Origin: Okapia johnstoni
Taxonomy: Eukaryota; Chordata; Mammalia; Artiodactyla; Giraffidae
Length of the DNA: 64,000 nucleotides
Reading direction: 5' to 3'
Assembly: GCA_024291935.2 (NCBI GenBank)
Contig: CM044313.1
Coordinates: forward strand, 82,459,001-82,523,000
Part shown: positions 10,901 to 22,900 of the stretch, one piece after another
How positions within the stretch are numbered: position 1 is the stretch's first letter
Layout: each line of letters opens with the position of its first letter
Program-made: the position numbers and the translations under genes
Notes under the pieces: generated by a model
The model's input: the letters and a program-made list of their open reading frames with translations, nothing else
Databases searched by the model: none
What the model was told of the DNA's origin: nothing

Positions 10901-13900
10901 AGGGAACTCAACAGTGTTCAACTCAGTGAATTTTCTATTTACTAATAAGGCATAAATGTGATATGAAAACAGTAGAAGAATCTGAAACTCAATAGAGGTA
11001 GTGACTGTACAACACTGTGAATATAGCAAGTGCCACCCAACTGTACACTTTAAAATGCTTTGTTGTTCAGTCGCTACGTCATGTCCAACTCTTTGCGACC
11101 CCATGGACTGCAGCATGCCAGACTTCCCTTTCCTATACTAACTTTATGTTAAGTGAATTTCATCTCAATTTTAAAAAGTATTAATAAAAACATTAAAAGA
11201 CAATCTATTTTCCAAAAGAAAAAGTCTCATTTTTTTCAAGTTTCCAATATAAAGAGTAAATACTTTATGGGCAATGCATTCAATTTTCTTTCCCATATAG
11301 TATAAATAAAATTTGGGAACGAGAAATTTTACAAGAAAAACTGAACTTCTGTACAAAAATTTTAAAAGGTGCTTGAAGTTCTTATTGAGAGTACTAATTC
11401 ACAATTATAAGACATTTTATTTTAATAGATATAAATTATAATAAAAAAAGATATGAGTAAAATCCATGACTTGGCTTCATATAGTTATTCAAAATTTGTA
11501 ATACCCTTAAAAGGAAGAGGTTTACCCATTAGCTGAACATGACATTTTATTTATTTATTTATTTATTTAATAAATTTATTTATTTTAGTTGGGGGCTAAT
11601 TACTTTACAATATTGTAGTGGTTTTTGCCATACATTGACATGAATCAGCCATGGGTTTACATGTTGAACATGACATTTTAAAATACATGTACTAGTAGTT
11701 GGAGGTAATAACAAAATTTTTAGAAGGAAAAAAAAAGGTGTATGTTTCTACTTCTTCTGTAAGGTTAAAAACCCTTCTGCTGAGATTAGCTTTTATGACT
11801 TTGTATTTTCTGCTTCTCTTTACATGTATTATATGTTTTACAAATCACTTGAAAACACATCTTTATAAATACAGGCATAAAAATTGCACTTCACAGATAC
11901 TGCATGTTTTACAGGTTGATGGTCTGTGACAACCCTGCATTCAGCGGGTATGTTGGTGCCATTTTTCCAACAGCATTTGTTCACTTCCATCATATTTTGT
12001 GTCTCTCATATTTTGGTATTTCTCACAATATCTTACATTTTTTAATTGTTACATTTGTTATGGTGATCTGTGATCAATGATCTTTGATGTTACTGTTGCA
12101 AAAAGATTTACAATTCAACGAAGGCTCAGATAGTTAACATTTTTTAATAATAAAATATTTTTGAATTAAGGTATGTACATTATTTTTAGAGACATAATGC
12201 TATTGCACAATTAATAGACTCCAGTATCATGTAAACATAACTTTTATATGCACTGGGAAGCCAAACACTTGACTGACGTTATTGCGACATCAGCTTGATT
12301 GCAGTGGTCTGGAACCGAACCTGCATTACCTCAGAGGCATGCCTGGACAGCCTTATAAGGCATCTCAGATTCTTCTCTCTGAGTGAAAGTATTTATGTTG
12401 AAGAGACTAAATAATGTTTCTCTTACTCTCTCCTTGCTAAAGTGGAGGTATATTCACTTTTTTTAAAAAACGTGCAGTTTGATATTCTGGGCCATTCTAA
12501 CATACTGGTAAACAAGTAGAAACATAAACAATATTAACTTGCATTTACTGTGGTACATTATACGTTTCTCACTGAATGCATGCCCATTACTTCATGTGAT
12601 ACAACAAGGGTAGGAGTAGCTGTAATTATACATCATCACTGAAAAGTCTGAAAAAATAAGGATCAAGCAGAACCTTGACCGCCAGACATAAGAACTGTTA
12701 ACTGTATTTGACTGTGTGAGATGATCAGGGAAGACAGCAACATCCCTATTTTACAGTCCAGACAACTGCGGTTCAGAAAGATCAGTAACTTGGCGAGTTA
12801 TTGCCTAAGTGACCACCGACTAGTCTGGAGAAGCTGGTCCCAGACCCAGGGGTTTCCTGCATCTGCCTGGCACTGCCTTTCCGTCATCAACCGCAGGCCC
12901 CGTGTATGGGAAGAGAGGGATTACATCTTTCGGCCGAATGATCTCATGACTCAACACTTAGGCACCTCCCCCAACCAATCTGGTGATATATTATTAGGCT
13001 CCCAAGCAGTTCGTGTGTTGAAATGAATGACTCTATTGAAAGATGATTCTCCAATCATTATCCTTTCTTTCAGGCAGATTAACTTACGCTTCACAGCAGC
13101 GGTCCCCAACTTTTTTGGCACCAGGGACCAGTTTTGTGGAAGATAATTTTTCCACAGACTGGCATTGTGGGGTGGGAGGATGGTTTCAGGATGATTCAAA
13201 TGCATGACATTTATTGTGCACTTTATTGCTATTATTATTATTACATCAGCTCCACCTCAGATCATCAGGCATTAGATCCTGGAGGTTGGGGACCCCTGCT
13301 TTATAGCATGCTCTGTACTCATTCATACAAGACTCACTGGATCCCAAGTAACTAAGAGAAATCAGTTACCTTCTCCACAGTTCCTCCTGGCCGATAACCA
13401 GTCACGGTCACTTGGACGGAACTATCCTGGACTTTCAAGTCCAGACCGCATGGGTCACTGGCTCCATCGGTCAGGTGTGCTGCCTCTGTGCTCCTAGGCC
13501 TGGCCTCAGCCTCAGGCCTCTTGTGGTGTGGGCTGACCCTGGCCACAGGCTTGTGCCTGGACCCCAGGCTGTCATTCTGCTGGAGGGAGCTGGGGCTGTC
13601 TGTGCTCGCCGGACCCTGGGTGCCTGTCCCGGCTCTGCACTCCAGTTTGGGCGAACTCCTTGATCCTGACAGTTCCTTCCTCCCCGAGCAGCCAGGGCTA
13701 CCCTTGGGGGCCTCTGATGGGACCAGCAGGCTGGTTGTGTGGGAAAGGGGGTCCCGCACGCCTCCTGGGAGGCTCTCCTGGAAGTCCAGCGAGCTGCCGA
13801 GGAGAGGCACCGAGGAGGCCTTGCTGACCAGTGTTTTCTTGGGGTGTTCCTCTCGGTTGACACCTGTGACCTTGGAAGAGGCTGCTGAAACACGCATAGA

Positions 13901-16900
13901 GTCGTCCTCTGTCAGCAGCCTGCTGGGACCTGAGAGGGTCCCTGGGAGGGAAATACAGTCGCCTTCCCCATCAAACTCTTCCTCGTCGCTAGCGTCGTCA
14001 TCAGAGCAGCCCACCCTCCTCTGGCGGAGGAGGGGGTTCCGGAGGACCTCTGGGCTCCCAGGAAGACTGGCTTGCCTCGCGATTGTCACCTGCTTGTGGA
14101 AGAGCCCAGAGGCCCGCTGGCTTCCGAGAGACACAAGGCTGTTGGCCCTGGCTTTTCCTGGCTCCTTGTGAGCTGGTGGGGTTGGGAGAAGAAAAGTCAA
14201 GTGAAATAGCTTCCCATCTGGTGTGGTCTTTTAATCTAACTCCCCCTGCCTTCTTTATACACAAGCATTTCCACATTCACAGATGCCATGTGCACACCTT
14301 CGGGCCACTGGTCACTAGGCATAAACGATACAGTTTCTTGGGATCTGCTTCCAGTGAGAGCCAACTTCCTTCTCTCCTTTTTTTTTTTTTTAAAACTTAA
14401 CCTCTGGATTGTTCAACTTAAACATGTGTGCTGCTTAGAGACAGAAGTGTGTAACTTGTCAACATCCATGATGTCTAACACATTATTGGGTTCAACTTAA
14501 ATGCTGCTCCAAATACTTCCCGGGGGAGGATGCCCGGGGATCGACAAGCCCCGCACACCTGGGCCTTTTTATCACCTGAGGTCCCTCTTTCACTGGCAGG
14601 AGGGAGCCGGGCTTGATTAATGGGCACGTGAGCTCCGAGAGCATGGTAAGCTGAAGCCTGAGACTACACGTGATTTATAAACTCCAACCTGGGAAGGGAA
14701 GGAAAGCGTGGGAGCTCTGCAAACTCTTCGCATCTCGATAAACGTAGTGAAAAATTACACGTGCTTCCGCCTTAGAGCGTTTCTATCAGAGCCTGGAGGA
14801 AGCACATGGGCTGCTCCAAACGAGCTAGACAGGTTCTCCTCTGCCTCATCTGAGACGGGGGATTTTCTTATTCAGACATTAGAAATGAGCAAAAGGAAAC
14901 CACACTGGTTGCAGTGAGGAGTCAATGCAGTTCACATCAGGTCATTATTTCAGATTATACTGAGAAAATAATCAATGAGGTCTTTTAAAAAAAACCACAA
15001 AAAACCCATTTGATAACATCTGTCTCATACGTTCTAAATCATTCACTCACTGCCTTCTAAAAAGAATTAAGTTTAGGGTCTAGTGAAGAATTTGCTTAGG
15101 ATTCCCCTATAACATAAGGCCATCAGGTTATCAGCCACGATTTGATGCCTCAAATTCCAAGATTACACTGTGTAAACAGCATCCCAAGGGGGGCAGTTTA
15201 GTCTTCCACACTTGGGGTACAGACCGTGTACCCAGCCTGTTCACTGCAGAAGTGGGGAGGCCGGTCACTAGGAGTGCATTGCGTTTTCCAAGATCAAACT
15301 CTGCCTTTAATCGGGGTAGAAAGGTGACTCCTACTCAACCACGGCAGTGGTCTCCAGTTCTCTTTCTGTACCCCAGCACTGTGACGCATAAACCAACGCA
15401 TCATGGAGTCAGAAGAGTCAGGGCTTACGGGAGGTGCCGGGGGGCTCCGCAGAGCTGCTGCTGCCACCGCTCCCTGCAGGGTCCTCGTCCTCAGAGCCGG
15501 CCACCATAAAGTCAGACAGTGGGCCTGGGGCATCATGAACAAAGTACTGGGAGAGTTCAGATTCAGAAATCAGGGAGTCCTGTTGAAGAAGGCAGTGCTA
15601 GATGAGGAAGACGCGCCAGAGTGGATTATTTTAAATAGTAATTGTGTCCCATCTTCCCGAAAACACTTTGTTCTAATCTGCGGTCACTCAAAACAGCTGT
15701 GATAGTAAACGCCCACCTCCATTTACTTTAGGATCGCTAAATTAAACAATGAATGAATTAAAAGGCAATTGCTGCCAGACAAAGTTTTCAAGAAATACGT
15801 TTTTGGCTGCGATCAGAAAAACCACAGCAGCAATGCATCAACCATCCCAGGAAGAAGGCTGGGGGAAGAGATAGGAGGAGGAATGGAATTGCAAGCCACT
15901 GGTTCAGCCTACAGATGAAACAACAAAACACACGAGTTTGACTCTTGTTCTCTATCCAATGGGGTTTTGAAACAGCCAGCTAAGAAAGATTCCTTAAAGT
16001 TGCAGATGCCCTCCCCAAACTGGCCCAGGCCCCTTTTATTAAAAAGGGAGGGGGGCAGCTATTTTTCAAACTGTAGCTCAGTTCTTTTACTTTGTTGTTT
16101 TGTTCTTTTCCTGGATGAATATTTAATAAAAGAAACTCACATTTATATACTTGTTCTCAAATGGACATTTTTGCTGTTTGCTGTGTAAAATGGCCAAGAT
16201 GACTGATTCATGGGCAGAAATACAGGTTGGACCCTATGGTTTGATTTATGGGCTCCAGAACAAAGGTCCGTCTAGTCAAAGCGCTGGTTTTTCCAGTAGT
16301 CATGTACGGATGTGAGAGCTGGACTATAAAGAAAGCTGAGCGCCGAAGAATTGATGCTTTTGAACTGTGGTGTTGGAGAAGACTCTTGAAGAGTCCCTTG
16401 GACTGCAAGGAGATCCAATCAGTCCATCCTAAAGGAAATCAATCCTGAATATTCATTGGAAGGACTGATGCTGAAGCTTAAACTTCAATACTTTGGCCAC
16501 CTGATGAGAAGAACTGGCTCATCTGAAAAGACCCTGATGCTGGGAAAGATTGAAGGCAGAGGAGAAGGGGACAACAACAGAGGATGAGATGGTTGGATGG
16601 CATTACTGACTCAATGGACATGAGTTTGAGTAGGCCCCAGGAGTTGGTGATGGACAGGGAAGCCTGGCGTGCTGCAGTCCACAGGGTTGCAAAGAGTCGG
16701 ACATGACTGAGCAACTGAACTGAACTGAACCAGTAGAGCAAGGCAGCAAAGTGCCTTGTCTTGACTCACCTTTTTGGCAAAAGAAGGACTCTTCAAGGGG
16801 GTACCTGTTGGGGGAAAAATTTATCATACTGTAAAAACAATGAAGCTCAAATCCTTACAAATAGGCTCACCTTCTTAACAGGAAAAGAAGGAGCCAGACA

Positions 16901-19900
16901 TATTAAACAAAACCCTCTCTGCTCAATAGGCACGTGTGTGGGAATGGACGTGCATGCAGTCTATTGGGTACCTGTCCCACCTCCCAAGAGTCTTCTCAAG
17001 CTTCAAGCCCTCAGATGCTACTGACTCCATGGTGATCCTATTAATAGTTGGAAGTAACTTCCTCTGTATTTCAGAAGTACTTTATACTGCCCATATACCA
17101 ATTTCCATATGCATAACATAATTTAATTACAAGTGGATACCTGTTCTCTTCTTCCTCGACTATTTACCTATCATTGATCGGGCCCTGCAGGCTTAGCACT
17201 AGGATCTAGGAAGTGTTCAGTGATTTTTGATAAATGGATTGAAGGATGAATGAAGAAAGGAACAGCATTCAAAAAACTCATGAAAAAAAGAGGGAGAGGG
17301 CTGAATATCTGTCTTAGTTGTTAGCTGAAGGACAAAAAGACTCAGCATGGAGATTTTAAATTATATTCCATGAGCAAAAAGATTTTGAGTTTGAGGATCA
17401 TAGCTTAGTAAAATCTTTTATAAATGACTGAGTGAATATATTAGGATTATGAGAGGACAGCCTTCAGGCAGCTCAGGAGAATGAGTGAGTTTAATAAAGA
17501 GTCCATTATGGCTGTGCCCACTTTCAGTATATTAATTATGGATGCAAATAATTAGGGTACTTCTTGGTTGCCAAAAAACCGTATGCCTTCCTTTTCCTTT
17601 GACAACCAGTAACTCACGTCTCAGTTTTCTCCTGACATCAGTCTTAACATCAGTAATATCTCGAGTTCAGATACATCAGCAGAGTCCCTTGAGGTTCCCA
17701 ACAGGAAACATTACTTTTCCAACTTGGTGCAAGGTTTCATGTTTTAAATTCATGTGAAATTCTTACTAGGGCAATCCTCCTATGACCGAACTTTCCACTT
17801 AAGGAGGAGGAAAATCATTTTTGCAGCCTGTTGCCTTTCAGTTGAAACTTTTAATTCATATAAAGAAATCCCAGGGTTTTGGCTGGATTGTACCCCATGC
17901 CTACTGAAACAACTGGTAATTTGGTAGCGCTTCAATTCTACTTGGAATGAAGTAGAATTCATGTTCTACTTAACATGAATTGTACCTAAACACCTGAAAT
18001 GCTGCTAACTCATTTTTGCAAATTATCTTAAAGCAGTAGAAAAAGCGTGCATGGCTGGAACTTTAATACAGCACGTTAAATAACTGTAGAAATCAAAAGC
18101 AGCCGCTAAGGGAAAGCATGGAATCTCTTTGACAGCTACTTCTGCCAAACCCGGTAATTACCAAGACTCCAATAATACTGTGCAGGGGAGTGCCCCCGGG
18201 GGGAACGTAATGAGAAACTCTTCTGAATGTTGAATGAAGATGTGCAGTTACAGTACCTAAGCCAGGAGAGGAACTGGCCTCTTTGCTCTCCTGATAAGTG
18301 CTGCGTGCTATCACTTCATCCATTTCCTGCTCGGAAACCTGATTGTCAGCAGAAAGCACAAATTAGACGGTTTTATTTATTTATTTTTCCCCAATAAAAG
18401 TAGCAAGGACCAGAGTCAGAGGCTGGAGCTCGGATAAAGAGGAATATTGCAAGACCAAAGACTATGACCACCCTCTGAAGCAATAAACCAGGGCATATGA
18501 GTAGTTATTATATCCATTAACAGCTGGGTTAATGAACTGCTTCAAACACTGGGTTCAAAACCAGACCTTCAGTTGATACCCAAGCTCATGAAGCAAAGCA
18601 TTCATCGCTGGTTACCAACAACAGACTTGTGCCTCTCTCTAGAACACTCACTTCCCTTCTTTTTTTCCCTAAACTTAACCAATCTCAAACTTACATAAAA
18701 TTTGCAAGAATAGCACCAAGATAGTATACTCTTCAACTAGACTCACTTTTTTTTTTTTTTAACATTCCACATTCACACTTGTGCTTTATCTTCTCTTACA
18801 CACACAATTTTTTACTAAACCATTTGGGAGTTAGTTCCAGACATCATGACCCTTCACCTGTAAATAATTTAGTAAGTATCTCCTGAAAACAAGGACATTC
18901 TTTTAAATAATCTTGGTACTATTATCAAGTTCAGCAAATTTAACATTGATAAAAATGATGGTTGAATATACATTTCACATTCCTAAGACTATCCTTCAGA
19001 AACGCTGCTCAAAGTGTGTCTTGAGGCTGGAAATAATTCACAGAAAGTTTGATGCCAGCCTGGGATGAGATAAAGATTTTCCTTGAGAATGCAAATCAAT
19101 ACTCAGTTGCTTTCATCGTCTCGCGAGGTTTCAATGCCAAATGAAATAAATAGCGTGCACAGTGATGTGACCAATTTATATTCCGGAGCAAGCTCCTTAT
19201 CTGAGATGGGCCTTAGTGGACCATCACCAACTTCTCTGCCTAGTGATGCTTTAGAGAAAAGGTTTTTTGGGGGAGGGGTGTATCGGGCAATCCGGAATTC
19301 AAAATCCTGTTCTCATGTCTATTTATTCTCCTTTATATGTCTATTTATAATCCAAAATAATTCTGAGCCTTTGTCTTTCATGATATTGATAATTTGAAAG
19401 AAACTAGGCCAATCCAAACCCTCAGTTACAAGTTGTCCAATAGTTTCTTCATGCTTAGATTTAGATGATGCCTTTGGGGGCAGAAAAACTACAGAATTAT
19501 AAAAACCGTTTCTTTTTCGGTACATCACAGGATCAGTGTGTTTCGTAACTGATGATAACTCTGACCACTTGTTTAGAGTTTCACCAGATTTCTCCACAGG
19601 ATTTGTTGTGTGGTTGCCATTAATGAGTAATCTGGCAGGAGACAGTTTGAGACTGTTTTATCCTGCTTCCCCATATATTTCTACTCAATGGTTTTAGCAT
19701 CATTGATTATTCTTGCTGAATCAGTTATTATAATGAAGTTTTCAAAAACAGTGAATTTATAATTCTCTTTTCCTTCTATGTTTATTGGTGGCATGGTAAA
19801 CTCATGGATTCCTCCACGCCCCCTCCCACTCTGCCAACAGTTGTTATCTATAACTGTAATTATTCATGGGAAGATTTTTATTTTTTTAATTTTTTTTTTA

Positions 19901-22900
19901 ATTTTTTTGTTTCCCTTTTGACTGTGCCGCATGGCATGTGGGATCTTAGTTCCCCAACCAGGGATCGAACCTATACCTTATGCAGTGGAAGCACGGAGTC
20001 TTAACCACTGGACCACCAGGGAAGTCCTTCATGGGAAGATTTTTAAAAAGCCTGATACATGATGAACTATGAGATATTTTAAAAGCAACTACAGGACTTG
20101 TATAGTTTTTTTTTAAAGGTAAGAATATTTTAAATGTAGGACAGTAATTCTGTGTATTAAAATAACATTTAGAGTAAATAATATTTGGATAAGCACAGCA
20201 ATCTGCCTTAAGAAGTAAATGAACATTTCTATACAGGATTCAGCATTATACTTTAACCTAACACATCGACCATCATCACATCAGGGCCTTTGTGTAATAG
20301 TTTCTAATAGTCTTCACAGGAAATAAAACATGTCCACACATGCACGCAGACATACATGCATAGTCCCACACATACCTTCATAAAGCAAAGAGTAATTCTG
20401 TATAAATGAGCCATTAAAAATGGCTGCAGATTTTTCTTGACGTTAGACTTTGAATATTTGCAATTATTTTTGAGTGGGAGAAAAATGGTTGGGGTTTAAA
20501 ACAAGTGAAAGATTTCCTGGATAACTCTAATCATGCTGAAAGCCCCAGTATCAATTAATAATGGACCTCTATTACTTTCTTCTACTTAACGTCAGCTAGA
20601 ATCTGCCACCCGAGCAGGTCCAAATCTTAGCTTGTCTAGACCTGGAGGGTTTGAATATTCCAATTGGGCGGCCACTGCTTCAGTCATTATGAGAAACAGA
20701 AGAAAAGAAAACTCTTGTGGTTATTTCTCTTGGAACAACATGAAAACTGAGGAAGCACATACATTTAGTATCAAAACGTACCATTGGCATGAAATGTTGG
20801 GATAAGTGGCACAAAAATACATTAAATGTAAAATGGAATCTTGACCAAAAGGAAAATATAGTATGATGTTACAACTAAGAACACTATGTTTACCTAGGAG
20901 GAAACATGAAATCCAGTCAAACAAATAACGAAATTTGGTTTCTTGAACATATCTCCAGCACCATCCTGACGACCATTTTGCCACGGCTAGAAACATGAGT
21001 CAACCCATATGTTCCACAGACTCACAGACCACCAGTCAACCAGGATTGTTATGCTTTGCACTGGAATGCCATTTCGATGTTTGATTGTATTGGCAAATTA
21101 GGCAGATGCTTTGGGGTGAGATTAGGCTGACCAACAAATCACGACCTGTGGGAGGCTGGAATGGATTTTGAAGTCAGACATGCCTTGAAGCCAATAACTG
21201 CAAACCATGGAAAACTTAATTTTCTCTAATGTTGCTGAGAGATGGCCTGGGTCAGCCCATCCCTTGCTGGACTGCTTCCTAAGGTGAGAGGAGCGTGGCC
21301 ATGAGGGTGGTGGAATCCAAGGGAGAACCCTGGAGGGAGGACCTGAGACTGTGAGGCAAAGCAGGGTTACAAGTGTCCTAGAGAGAGCTAGGGGGACAGC
21401 AGGGGGACACAGCAGAGCAGATTCTGGGGGAAAGGCAGGACCACAGAACAGAAAGGAGAAATACAGGCAATGACAAGGAACAAAAACAGGAAAAGGTGGA
21501 AGCGGGACTTGATTTTCTATAAATATTTACTCAAGTAGCTTTTATGTAAGACATCTTTAAGAATGCTTGCAGGGGTTTCCTGGGTGGTCCAGTGGTTCCG
21601 ACTTCACCTTCTGGTGTGGGGGAGGGGGTGTGTGTGTAGGTTCCTGCCTGGTCTGGGTGCTAAGATCCCACATACCTCTGGGCCAAAAAAACAGAAGCAA
21701 TATTGTAACAACTTCAATAAGACTTAAAAAAAATGCTTGAAGACAAGAGAAAACAACCCGGTGGGTGGGGGTGGGGGAAGTAGCGGGGCTGAGTTTGAAT
21801 CAGCAATCAAGGTCCAAGCAGCTTGACTGACATCTCCATCCCAAATCAAGGCACAGAGTCACAGCTTTGCAGTGGTTATTTGTATAGGGGAAACTGGACA
21901 GTCAGGGCTTCCCAGGTGGCGCTAGTGGTAAAGGACCTGCCACCAATGCAAGAGATGTAAGAGACGTGGGTTCGATCCCTTGGTTGGGAAGATCCCCTGA
22001 AGGAGGGCACGGCAACCCACTCCAGTGTCCTTGCCTGGAGAATCCCGTGGACAGAGGAGCCTGGTGGGCTACAGTCCATGGGGTCGCAGAGTCAGACATG
22101 ACTGAAGTGACTTAGCATGCATAGCATGCAACTGGGCGAATAACAAATGAACACTGATGAGACAGTCAAAATGACCCCATAAAGTTACTGCACTGAAGAA
22201 ATCTCAGATGTGCCACATGGGAGAACCTGCCAGGTCTCCTGGCACAAACTTCTTACTTGTAAACTAGCATAATAGTCCATCCAGTATAGCAGCCTGGGAC
22301 CATTCAGCATGTAATCAAATAACACTACGAATAATACAAAGGGGGAAGTAGCCACATGACAGGCTTGGGAAGAGTTAATGGTCTAAATGAGCATTCTGAG
22401 TTGTTGAAAGGTCGGATTTTGTAGGGAGGAGACAAAAACATTACCATGTTGGAGACAAGCTGATTTTAAAGAGTTTTACCTGGAGTACTCAAAAACAACC
22501 AAAAACAGTTCTCAAAATGGGTTGAGTTGAACTTGCTAAAGTGTCCTGTGGTTAGCTTAAAAAATTAAAAGCAATCATCTAAGTAGAAGAGATACAACCA
22601 AGTAAACAGCATACATGCATGCTAAGTCACTTCAGTCATGTCCAACTCTCTGCAACCCCATAGACTGTAGCCCACCAGGCTCCTCTGTCCTTGGGATTTC
22701 TCAGGCAAGAATACTGGAGGGGGTTGCCATTACCTTCTCCAAAGTAAACTGCTGCTGCTAAGTCGCTTTAGTCGTGTCCGACTCTGTGCGACCCCATAAA
22801 CGGCAGCCCACCAGGCGCCGCCGTCCCTGGAATTCTCCAGGCAAGAATACTGGAGTGGGTTGCCATTTCCTTCTCCAGTGCATGAAAGGGAAAAGTGAAA

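Larger units (their letters stand above)
9742..13369 (-). other. PDZD2: PDZD2 intron rich in layered repeats
   Basis: Holds Bov-tA, L1, tRNA-Glu SINE, L1-BT, Tigger1 and hAT elements listed separately. I recognise nothing in 9742-9966 or 10506-10960. The stretch 12535-12830 has faint MIR-like signals (CCCTATTTTACAG) too weak to call firmly. Confidence 0.85.

Noticed and set aside
13488..14171. Plus-strand open frame (227 codons) covering exon 12
   Set aside because: Antisense to exon 12 and confined to its boundaries, as expected for a shadow frame.
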